Source: an uncultured Sulfitobacter sp. (GTDB lineage: Bacteria > Pseudomonadota > Alphaproteobacteria > Rhodobacterales > Rhodobacteraceae). From it: a DNA stretch of 64,000 nt. The notes under the pieces are model-generated. The model made no database searches, was not told where the DNA came from, and saw only the letters and a list, made by a program, of their open reading frames with translations. The stretch covers positions 1 through 64,000 of the forward strand of contig NZ_CANMFS010000006.1 of assembly GCF_947497275.1 (NCBI RefSeq). The letters are read 5' to 3'. The translations under genes were made by a program, and so were the position numbers. Numbering within the stretch: position 1 is the stretch's first letter; every line of letters starts with the position of its first letter. Below, piece by piece: positions 36,801 to 43,141 of this stretch.

Positions 36801-36904
36801 GATATGTTCTGATACAAGGACAGGTTGAGCAACAGCTGGGCGGTAACCTTGAGACCGATTTCGGCCCTGATGGCTTGTGCGTGAAGATGGAGTTTCCATT
36901 GTAG
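33830..36904 (+). CDS. CheB-CheR-PAS-HWE hybrid sensor histidine kinase
   Basis: 1024 residues. 1-190: CheB methylesterase fold with the catalytic triad regions GIGASAGG (Ser14), VTHLSP (His41) and SGGDGDGTLG. 205-465: CheR-type methyltransferase (RRVARRMQVR, FFRDTDAF, WVPACTTGEEVYS, CRNLLIYF). 640-727: heptad-rich coiled coil (repeated SNEEL, STNEEL, LNEEL). 728-835: PAS domain. 845-1024: HWE/HisKA_2 kinase with the phosphoacceptor in LNHRVKNML, N-box MHELVTNAVKYGAL and C-terminal G-box FGYVLIQGQVEQQLGG. No CheB receiver domain and no membrane helices, so it is cytoplasmic. Kinases of this type feed PhyR/EcfG or single-domain receivers. The cognate receiver directly downstream is dead (36922-37158); an intact one lies at 40999-41370. 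Confidence 0.92.
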   Translation: MNIDQPLIVGIGASAGGIDALSQLFENMPIRCGMGFVIVTHLSPDRESMLHSVLARQTDMVVKVAKDGERVDADTVYVMPEKAFLRIEGGRLKLTETAAGARTHKPIDILFGSLAEDQKENAAAIVLSGGDGDGTLGVKIIKEQGGVTFAQIADGDPPLNREMPQSAIATGFVDFAIPAGQMAEKLIEIRDGRVALDALVIAADPDHEVNSAQVQKIISGILLRESGHDFSGYKSKTFFRRVARRMQVRQIGDLEEYCALLKKDGDEITALFRDLLISVTNFFRDTDAFAALEEKVIPNLCENRDARNPVRVWVPACTTGEEVYSLAILICEHMEKKSITAPVQIFATDIDDPALAVARQGRYPEQLLREVSPERLDRFFHRDGASYVVCKKVREMCIFSPHNVISDPPFSRMDMVSCRNLLIYFGPELQRQVIPTFHYALKPEGYLFLGTSESISQYSDLFHTVDKRNRIFQALEQVNRRWNPASMLQTLPDRDSRPNDGEGLSDIQLRHKVERHIIEQHTPAHAVVRRDGEIVFVSGGTGGFLEMPRGAPSHDLLDMVPRDLRLELRGTLRQVVESRRAVTRRDLSIVTASGDTQRLTLKVEPLRATGASDGLFIVFFHPTVAPAPKAQVQTDNNRRSEAAENELRDMRERLQSTVEEYETALEELKSSNEELVSVNEEAQSTNEELEASKEEMQSLNEELNTINIELNGKIEELDHANADLRNLFDATQIATVFLDGDLVIRNFTPAAAELFNLRVADLGRPLPELASVSDYPELREHINEVFESGTIYEHRLARDATKTDYLVRITPYLGGNEKVEGAVVTLVDVTSLAKAEEHQKVLIAELNHRVKNMLAVIVTIVKTTLRGKGVGRDVMDTLTNRLQGLARAYGLLSERSWTTVGLRDIIEGEMAAFDAERLHLSGPNVDLEPAQALAVSMVMHELVTNAVKYGALSNSHGNLDVRWKAKDHRLSLEWMEQDGPEMENPERNGFGYVLIQGQVEQQLGGNLETDFGPDGLCVKMEFPL

Positions 36905-36921
36905 AACAGGGGTATCGATCA

Positions 36922-37158
36922 TGCCGTGACCGGAAAATTCTTACAATGGTCGTCGAAGATGAATGGCTGATCGCCCTGGACATCGAGATGATGATTGAAG
37001 AAGCAGGCCACACTGTCGTGGGCCCGGCGCAAATTGTCGCCGCGGCTTTGACCATGATACAAGACAACGCGATCGAGGCCGCGTTGCTTGGTGTCACATT
37101 GGGATCGGAGAAATTTCTCTCATTGCTGAAAAACTCGATGAGGTGTGCGTTCCGCTGA
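36922..37158 (+). pseudogene. Single-domain response regulator, decayed
   Basis: Starts ATGCCGTGA, a stop at codon 3 where the paralogue at 40999 has CGA (Arg); then a frame change. The receiver is readable as VVEDEWLIALDIEMMIEEAG, then HTVVGPAQIV and LLGVTLGSEK. The phosphoacceptor Asp of the paralogue (FLDITLG) is Gly here. The last third, including the conserved Lys, is missing. Confidence 0.85.
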
Positions 37159-37188
37159 CGTTCATTTGCATCCAGACCGGAAGGCCAA

Positions 37189-37514
37189 TTGACCGTTGCG
37201 GAACTGCTCGTACCGGGCGCGGATCATTTGCCCTATGTCTACCCTTTCGCCGAACTCTGGACGGGTTTGGGCATGATGAGCTTGATCGGCACCGGGTCGA
37301 CCCTGATCTGGCTGATGGCCCCTGTGGGCATCCTGATTGGCACGATCAATGCGATCAGCGGATGTTAGGCCGTCTATATCGACAAGCGCGAATTAACCTG
37401 CGCCGGCGTCGCGGTGGCTCGAACGTGCCGCTCCGATTCATCTCGCTCAGCGAGAATCTAATCATGCTGGGCATGGGCATCTGGATGCTCGCAGGATGGT
37501 TCGTCGGGCTATAA
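37189..37514 (+). pseudogene. Decayed small membrane protein
   Basis: YVYPFAELWTGLGMMSL, LIWLMAPVGILIGTINAISG, a TAG stop, AVYIDKREL, a frameshift, then GGSNVPL, FISLSENLIMLGMGIWMLAG and WFVGL*. The joined product would be a roughly 110-residue protein with three helices. I do not know the family's function. Confidence 0.6.
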
Positions 37515-37568
37515 AATCAGCCAAATTGGAAAAAATCCGCTGGATTTCCGGTCCTCACAACCGCACGC

Positions 37569-37594
37569 GGAACCACCCAACACACTTAGTCGTT
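37569..37594 (+). promoter_or_regulatory. EcfG-like promoter upstream of the stress SDR
   Basis: GGAAC at 37569-37573, 17 bases, CGTT ending at 37594; 26 bases before the start at 37621. Confidence 0.65.
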
Positions 37595-37620
37595 TTTCAA
37601 ATACACCTACGGAGGCTCAG

Positions 37621-38475
37621 ATGACAAACGATAACTTTGAACCGATGAACAGCCCACAGCGTCAGCCCGGGCTCGAGCATAAAATGAATCCCGAACCGGA
37701 CTACATGCCACGGTTTGCCGGGTCAGAGCGGCTGGTAGGTAAAGTCGCGCTGATAACGGGCGGGGATTCTGGCATTGGTCGGGCAACGGCCATTCTCTAC
37801 GCCCGCGAAGGCGCCCAGGTGGCCATTGTCTATCTTGACGAGGACCGTGATGCCGAGAAAACCAAAGAAATGGTTGAACAAGAAGGTAGTGAGGCCTTGC
37901 TGATCCGTGGTGACATAGGCGAAAAATCGTTTTGTCAGGACGCGGTGAAGCAAACCGTCGAAAAATTCGGCCGACTTGACATTCTGGTCAATGATGCAGG
38001 TGAACAACACGCTCAGGACGATCCTGAAGACATTGAAGAAGCACAGATCGAGCGGACTTTTCGCACGAATGTTTTTGGCATGATGTTCATGACGCAAGCA
38101 GCGTTGCCGCATTTGAAAAAAGGCGCGCGCATCATCTGTCTAACGTCGATTACCGCCTACAAGGGGCAGGACCTGTTGATTGACTATGCTTCGACCAAGG
38201 GTGCAATCCTCGCGTTCCTGCGGGCAATGTCGAGCAAACTGGCATCGAAAGGAATTCTGGTAAACGGTGTGGCCCCGGGGCCCATCTGGACACCTCTGAT
38301 ACCGGCATCGTTCCCCAAAGAGGCGGTTGAAGATTTCGGACAGGATGCGCCGCTAGGTCGTCCGGGCCAGCCGAATGAGGTTGCTCCCAGCCTGTTGTTC
38401 CTCGCTTGCGAGGATTCCTCTTACATGACAGGCCAAGTGCTTCATCCCAACGGTGGAACCTTGGTGGGAAGCTGA
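37621..38475 (+). CDS. SDR-family oxidoreductase, general stress protein 39/YghA type
   Basis: 284 residues, start after GGAGG. The 40-residue N-terminal extension (PQRQPGLEHKMNPEPDYMP) followed by GKVALITGGDSGIGRATAIL is typical of the GSP39/YghA subgroup, not of ordinary SDRs. Catalytic Ser in LTSITAYKG, YASTK (Tyr/Lys), C-terminal YMTGQVLHPNGGTLVGS. The motif NDAGEQ contains the usual N-x-A-G. Bacillus homologues are general stress proteins. The EcfG-like promoter supports the same regulation here. Confidence 0.92.
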   Translation: MTNDNFEPMNSPQRQPGLEHKMNPEPDYMPRFAGSERLVGKVALITGGDSGIGRATAILYAREGAQVAIVYLDEDRDAEKTKEMVEQEGSEALLIRGDIGEKSFCQDAVKQTVEKFGRLDILVNDAGEQHAQDDPEDIEEAQIERTFRTNVFGMMFMTQAALPHLKKGARIICLTSITAYKGQDLLIDYASTKGAILAFLRAMSSKLASKGILVNGVAPGPIWTPLIPASFPKEAVEDFGQDAPLGRPGQPNEVAPSLLFLACEDSSYMTGQVLHPNGGTLVGS

Positions 38476-38483
38476 CAATTACA

Positions 38484-38509
38484 GGAACTGACCGGACCCT
38501 TCATTGGTT
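38484..38509 (+). promoter_or_regulatory. EcfG-like promoter upstream of the split Crp/Fnr gene
   Basis: GGAAC at 38484-38488, 18 bases, GTT at 38507-38509 (preceded by G rather than C); 33 bases before the start at 38543. Confidence 0.5.
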
Positions 38510-38542
38510 TAATCCCTATCAGAATGCCGTGAGGAAAGGCGA

Positions 38543-39307
38543 ATGGCCCATCTGCCGGATATCAGTAATAGGGATGCGACAACTTCCGTCGCTGCCGCAA
38601 TCCGGTATGCTTTGAAGAGACAAAATATTGAGCCGGTTTCTCTTGGTGCGCAAGTCGACATTCAACATGAAGGAGACCGCCCCAAGTCGATGTATCTGGT
38701 TAAATCAGGTTGGATTTACTCCTACGCCTTACTTGCAGACGGACAGCGGCAAATTCTCTTTCTTCATCAGGCAGGTGATATTGCAGGTCTGGCGGATTTC
38801 GGCGTGGAGCGAGTCAGTTGCTCGTTGCGCAGTATGGGCGGTTGCGTGGTTCTCCCAATCCCGATCACGGCCATTGCGACAGCGGATTTTTTGACGCCTG
38901 AGATAATCACCTACTTCTTGCAAAAATCGGCCTAAATGCAATCTATCTTGATGCGAACTCTTATCGCAGTCGGGCGCATGGACGCACGGCACCGGATAGT
39001 TTGGCTTATCCTCATGTTGGACGATCGGCTTCCTCATTCTGGAGATCAAAGGCCGATCGTCGAAATTCCCTTAAACAAATCTGAAATTGGCGATCTCATT
39101 GGTTTGACAAACGTGTCGGTCAGTAAAATGCTGTGTCAGCTATCCGACGAAGGGTATATTGAACGGAAAGGAAGAAAGATTTTGATCCGGCGAAAGGCCG
39201 ACCTGCAGACCATGATCAATTATGAACCGATGGGATTTTCTGCCGCTCCACTTTCAAACCCGAAAGCTATTTCGCAAGATACAAACGATAAAATTCGAAA
39301 TTTTTGA
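38543..39307 (+). pseudogene. Crp/Fnr-family regulator split by an in-frame TAA
   Basis: Codons 1-130 encode the cyclic-nucleotide-binding-like domain (VDIQHEGDRPKSMYLVKSGW, QRQILFLHQAGDIAGLADFG). A TAA at 38933-38935 is followed at once, in the same frame, by ATG and 122 further codons with the dimerisation helix (RTLIAVGRMDARHRIVWLIL) and the helix-turn-helix (LNKSEIGDLIGLTNVSVSKM). The joined 254 residues equal a normal Crp/Fnr protein, so one nonsense mutation has split it. No other lesion is visible. The TAA-ATG junction would permit termination-reinitiation, so two half-proteins may still be made. No FNR cysteine cluster is present. Confidence 0.85.
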
Positions 39308-39340
39308 TTTTGTTAGGAGAATTACTTCTTGGGATGAAAA

Positions 39341-39372
39341 GAAAAAAAGGCCATGCCGCATTGGCATGGCCT
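39341..39372 (-). terminator. Intrinsic terminator of the BON-protein gene
   Basis: Perfect 9-bp stem GGCCATGCC / GGCATGGCC with a five-base loop. Read leftward it is followed by seven T residues. It lies 30 bases after the BON-protein stop. Confidence 0.9.
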
Positions 39373-39401
39373 GACCTGCTGAAATCACTTGGAGCTGAAA
39401 T

Positions 39402-40235
39402 TTACTTAGGCTTCTGCGTGTTCGAACTGTCATCTTCCTGACCGGACTGCGATTTTTTCACGCGCAGGTTATTCTGGACATGTTCCACACCGGAGCACCC
39501 ATCCGCGCAATCTTCGGCGTAGCGTTTGGCCTGTTTTGAATCGACCTCACCTGACAAGGTGACTTCACGGTCGGACACGGAAACGTCGATGTTTGATGCG
39601 TCGACGTCATGATCGTCCGACAGGCGGTCGCAGACATCTTCGCTGATGCGGTCGTCGGAGCGCTGATAGTTTTTCGGTCCCCGGCCACGGTGGGACTGCC
39701 CGCCACTATCATTGCCTCGTTGCATGCCACCATTCTGACCCCAAGACGAACCACCCTGATTTCCGGCCTGCTGATAACCGCCGCCTTGATTTGGACCATA
39801 TTGGCCTTGCCCGCGATCATACCCGCCGCCACCTTGAAAGTTGCCGCGCTTATAGCTGTCTTGCTGATAGCCGCCCTGACCGCCCTGCGCGTAACCGGAG
39901 CCATATTCATCACGCTCAAACCCGTAATTCCTATCGGACTGACCGCCACGATTACCGCTCCGGCCGCCTTGATGGTGCCCGCCGCGTTGATTTTGACCAA
40001 AGTTTTGCTGGCCATAGTTGTCCTGACCATAATCGTCTTGCCGGTAGTTGCCTTGATCGTAGTTGCCTCGATCCCAGTCTTGAGGGCCGCCGCGTCCCTC
40101 TTGTTCGCGTGAGCGATAATTGCCGCGATCCTGATACTGACCCCGCGAACCCTGCTGGTCACGTGGATCGTCCCAACTGCCTTGGCCGCGATCTTCATTA
40201 CGGGAACGTTCTTGGCGATAATTTTGGTTACTCAT
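39402..40235 (-). CDS. BON-domain protein with long Gly/Gln/Asn/Tyr/Arg-rich N-terminus
   Basis: 277 residues from the ATG at 40235 (GGAGGAG upstream). The first 190 or so residues are a low-complexity tract of repeated DRGNY, GQDNYG, GQNQRGG and YGPNQGGGY-like units, rich in Gly, Gln, Asp, Arg, Tyr and Asn, with no signal peptide or membrane helix. The last 75 residues are a BON domain (ISEDVCDRLSDDHDVDASNI, VSVSDREVTLSGEVDSKQAK, AEDCADGCSGVEHVQNNLRV). BON domains usually bind membranes or lipids and occur in osmotic-stress proteins. The N-terminal composition is that of phase-separating RNA-binding proteins. A strong terminator follows. No EcfG-like element was found upstream. Confidence 0.85.
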   Translation of the reverse strand: MSNQNYRQERSRNEDRGQGSWDDPRDQQGSRGQYQDRGNYRSREQEGRGGPQDWDRGNYDQGNYRQDDYGQDNYGQQNFGQNQRGGHHQGGRSGNRGGQSDRNYGFERDEYGSGYAQGGQGGYQQDSYKRGNFQGGGGYDRGQGQYGPNQGGGYQQAGNQGGSSWGQNGGMQRGNDSGGQSHRGRGPKNYQRSDDRISEDVCDRLSDDHDVDASNIDVSVSDREVTLSGEVDSKQAKRYAEDCADGCSGVEHVQNNLRVKKSQSGQEDDSSNTQKPK

Positions 40236-40440
40236 TTTGTATTTCTCCTCCAAGTGAGTCGTCTGCATGATGCTGACTGACCCTTGCAGCCTTCGCCGTT
40301 TTGCAGCGGCGCTCATTAAAGTGTTTTAAGACGCGCTTCGATCCGGTGGGCTGGAAAGAGGGATGCGCCATTATCCGCGCATTGGTATCAGAACAGTCCT
40401 TTGTGGATTTACCTTCGACAAAACCGTAGCGTGATCCACA

Positions 40441-40982
40441 TGAATACTGATTTGCCACTTATCGTCGGTGGCGGTGCCTCTACCGGGGGCATCGTGCACT
40501 GTCATAGCTTCTAGAAGTGGTCCTGTCGCAATGCGGCATGGCCTTCACCGTCGTGACCCACCTCAACCCCGATCGTGAAAGCATGCTTCACGCCGTGTTG
40601 GCGCAAAAAACCGGAATGAGATGAAAGTCGCTCGGGACGGTGAACGGGTTGAGGCGGACACGGTCTATGTCATGCCTAAGGAGGTATTTCTTCTGATGAA
40701 GGGTGGCCGAATGCACTGATGAAGTCCACGAACTATTCACCAACGCGATCAAATACAGTGCGCTGTCCAAAGGTGACGGCGCGCACGAGGTGAGATGGAA
40801 CGGCAAACAGCCGGTTGGCTCTTGAATGGCATGAACGTGACGGCCCGACGGCGGTTGAGCCGGAACGAAACGGCTTTGGATACGTTTCTATAGAAGGTCG
40901 CATCCAGAAACAGCTTAACGGTAGACTGGAAACCAAATTCGAACCGGAGAGGTTGAACCTGAAAATGGAGTTCCCTCTGTAA
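40441..40982 (+). pseudogene. CheB-CheR-PAS-HWE kinase duplicate, gutted
   Basis: The start MNTDLPLIVGGGASTGGI matches the intact kinase at 33830 (MNIDQPLIVGIGASAGGI); the frame then breaks, but VTHLNPDRESMLHAVLAQK, VKVARDGERVEADTVYVMPK and FLLMKGGR remain readable in shifted frames. About 850 codons are then missing; the sequence resumes in the ATPase domain (ELFTNAIKYSALS), and LEWHERDGP, PERNGFGYVSIEGRIQKQLN and LKMEFPL* at 40982 finish it. A single internal deletion plus small lesions explains the structure. Confidence 0.9.
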
Positions 40983-40998
40983 GACAGGAGTGCCAACC

Positions 40999-41370
40999 AT
41001 GTCGCGACCAGAAAATTACCGCAACATTTTGGTCGTTGAAGATGAATGGCTTATCGCTATCGATATAAAAATGATGATCGAGGAATTGGGTCACCGCGTG
41101 ATCGGACCTGCACGCGATGTTGCCTCAGCCATGACCCTGATCGGTTCCCATCAGATCGACGCCGCCTTTCTTGATATCACGCTTGGGACAGAGAAATCTT
41201 ATCCTGTAGCGGACAACCTTGATGATCTCGGCGTGCCATTTTCCTTCGTCAGCGCCTACGCGAAAAACCAAATTCCCGCACGCTTTCATGGGTTTGATTT
41301 GCTGCCGAAACCTCTCATGCCGCATAATCTTACCCGTCAATTGACCAAGATGCTCGGCAAAGCTCCCTAG
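40999..41370 (+). CDS. Single-domain response regulator
   Basis: 123 residues, receiver only. Acidic pocket in ILVVEDEWLIAID, phosphoacceptor Asp in AAFLDITLG, conserved Ser in PFSFVSAYA and Lys in LLPKPL. It lies 17 bases after the gutted kinase and is clearly the paralogue of the dead receiver at 36922. The PFSFVSAY segment is a variant of the FATGUY motif of single-domain regulators that act in the alphaproteobacterial general stress response. It probably works with the intact kinase at 33830-36904, possibly as a phosphate sink or relay. The ATG at 40999 is preferred over a GTG at 40990. Confidence 0.88.
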   Translation: MSRPENYRNILVVEDEWLIAIDIKMMIEELGHRVIGPARDVASAMTLIGSHQIDAAFLDITLGTEKSYPVADNLDDLGVPFSFVSAYAKNQIPARFHGFDLLPKPLMPHNLTRQLTKMLGKAP

Positions 41371-41393
41371 GTTTTATGCGCTAGAAGTTTTGA

Positions 41394-41477
41394 ATGTATA
41401 AGATCGACGCTGACGAGCGTCAGGTCATGGACGAGGACATGGGTGAAGGCGGTCGCTACATGAACACTGTTTCGTAA
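41394..41477 (+). CDS. Possible 27-residue small protein
   Basis: MYKIDADERQVMDEDMGEGG and seven more residues, acidic, followed 18 bases later by a strong terminator. There is only a poor ribosome binding site (AGAAG). It could be a real short gene, a fragment, or chance. Confidence 0.3.
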   Translation: MYKIDADERQVMDEDMGEGGRYMNTVS

Positions 41478-41494
41478 TTTTTCGGAATCTTCAG

Positions 41495-41518
41495 GTGGCC
41501 CCAAAGGGCCACTTTTTT
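41495..41518 (+). terminator. Intrinsic terminator after the response regulator
   Basis: Perfect 7-bp stem GTGGCCC / GGGCCAC with a CAAA loop and TTTTTT. Confidence 0.9.
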
Positions 41519-41947
41519 CCTTGCTGACGTTGCAGGAACTCACTGCAAGTGTTTCACACAGAGCTAGGAAGAACCGATGTTGCCTCCCGACTGAAAAGTC
41601 GCTTGCGAAGGTAGCTAACCCGGAGGGACCTTGCCAGGTGGTTCAGGGGCTGAATCATCAGTATTCCTGACCGGAATTTCGTCTAGGTAAATCACCGGTT
41701 CCTCCCAAGATGGGCGGACTGGAGTTTGGATGGCTTGCAGACAGGTATTTCAGGACGAGCCGGGTTTGGGCTGTCCGTTATCATCAGTCCGCCAACCGCG
41801 ACCGCTCAATGGGGTTCGGATCACTAGCTGGCGTAGGATCCCTTAGCCGATCTGAGGTAGTGACAAGCGCAGATGAACCGGACGTTCAATATTCGCGCGC
41901 AGCGTGATGCCCGCTGCTCCCGGTACGTGCCGGGACAGGTATGATCA
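41519..41947. other. Intergenic stretch, nothing recognised
   Basis: No convincing coding family, repeat or RNA structure seen on either strand. Confidence 0.4.
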
Positions 41948-42565
41948 TCATTTCATCAAGTTTTCCTGCAGCTCCCGCTTAAGCCTGTAGCGACCCCACC
42001 AAGACCGAATTTGCGTCGCATAAAGCGTTTTTGGTCGGATTTGATATTCATTCGCGGAACACTCGACGTAAAACTGCCGTTTGGATGCCACCACGGCGGA
42101 ACTGGCCGCAGAGATTGCTGCAACCTTTACCTCCACACGGTTGATCGCCCCAGGATCCAGATCGTCTGAGGTGTTCCAGCGGGCGCGTTTCAGCAGGTCT
42201 TCAAAGCTCCCGATATCGATAAAATCCCCGCTATTCAGAGGACCTTGAAAGGTAGCTGCGCTCGGGTTCGATAGATCGCCTTTTGCCGTTTCAGTGCGAT
42301 CAGCGATAGAGGTCTCGCGTTCGCCATCCGTGGACCAGATTGTCAGGAGGATCTCAAGAATGTAGATTGGCTCGAAGCCAAGGTTGCTGATGAAGACGCG
42401 AGCATCCAAGCTCTGACTGCCACCCAGATGGATCAGAACCTCGGTGCGGCGTTGCCGGCGTAGTCCTGACACAAGAATCTGCAGATAGACGATCCACACC
42501 AGAGCGGTGATCGCACCTACAGTCGCTTGGATGGATGACGCATTCTCGGACAACCAGTTCCACAT
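41948..42565 (-). CDS. Hypothetical membrane-anchored protein
   Basis: 205 residues. One N-terminal transmembrane helix (TVGAITALVWIVYLQILVSG) is followed by RRQRR, which favours an N-out, C-in topology, and a soluble domain of about 160 residues that looks beta-rich (VFISNLGFEPIYILEILLTI, GPLNSGDFIDIGSFEDLL, INRVEVKVAAISAASSAVVA). The C-terminal WWGRYRLKRELQENLMK is basic. I do not recognise a functional family. It is the only gene between two terminator-bounded stress genes. Confidence 0.65.
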   Translation of the reverse strand: MWNWLSENASSIQATVGAITALVWIVYLQILVSGLRRQRRTEVLIHLGGSQSLDARVFISNLGFEPIYILEILLTIWSTDGERETSIADRTETAKGDLSNPSAATFQGPLNSGDFIDIGSFEDLLKRARWNTSDDLDPGAINRVEVKVAAISAASSAVVASKRQFYVECSANEYQIRPKTLYATQIRSWWGRYRLKRELQENLMK

Positions 42566-42611
42566 GATACCTCACAAACTTAATAGAGCATTCTCAATGA
42601 GATATCGGCTG

Positions 42612-42642
42612 TACGAAAAGGCGGCTCTCTAAGAGAGCCGCC
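42612..42642 (-). terminator. Intrinsic terminator of the PRC-barrel gene
   Basis: Perfect 10-bp stem (GGCGGCTCTC / GAGAGCCGCC) with a three-base loop. Leftward it is followed by TTTT. Confidence 0.85.
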
Positions 42643-42667
42643 ACCGATACTCTCGGTGCATTTGCCA

Positions 42668-43021
42668 TCAGAGCCAATAATGTGGAACGCCGTAATGCTC
42701 GTGCGTCCGACGCTCCCAGTCTCGGTCTCCATACCAATTGTCGGTACGGGTAGGGGCACCTTTTACTTCTTGCTCCGTGATGTCTGTCATGAAGCCGTTC
42801 TTGGACGTATCGTAACGAAGTTTTCCCCACGGGACCGGATGATGGTCTTCGCCCAGACCCAGAAAACCGCCGAAGCCCATCACCGCGTAGGCGACCTTAC
42901 CAGATTGCTTGTCGATCATGAGGTGATCAATTGTGCCGATGTGGGCACCATCGTTAGCATAAACGTCAGTCCCGTTCACATCGTTTGATGAGACTAGATT
43001 TGAATGTGCAGAATTAGTCAT
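42668..43021 (-). CDS. PRC-barrel domain protein
   Basis: 117 residues, ATG at 43021 after AGGAGG. Small beta-barrel: VSSNDVNGTDVYANDGAHIG, TIDHLMIDKQSGKVAYAVMG, FGGFLGLGEDHHPVPWGKL. The C-terminal tail (DNWYGDRDWERRTHEHYGVP) is aromatic and charged. Such stand-alone PRC proteins are common stress genes in alphaproteobacteria, function unknown. Bounded by an EcfG-like promoter and a terminator, so monocistronic. Confidence 0.88.
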   Translation of the reverse strand: MTNSAHSNLVSSNDVNGTDVYANDGAHIGTIDHLMIDKQSGKVAYAVMGFGGFLGLGEDHHPVPWGKLRYDTSKNGFMTDITEQEVKGAPTRTDNWYGDRDWERRTHEHYGVPHYWL

Positions 43022-43048
43022 TTGATTTCCTCCTTTTTCTAACAGGAA

Positions 43049-43074
43049 AACTGAGACGCAGGCAGAATGGTTCC
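43049..43074 (-). promoter_or_regulatory. EcfG-like promoter upstream of the PRC-barrel gene
   Basis: On the minus strand GGAAC (43074-43070), 18 bases, GTT (43051-43049), followed by TT; 27 bases before the start at 43021. The base before GTT is A, not the usual C. Confidence 0.5.
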
Positions 43075-43141
43075 GTTGGGCGGGTGCGGCTGGCAGCATT
43101 TCGCTGTTTTGGCGGGAATTGGTCCGAGGGTAAAAGCGCAG

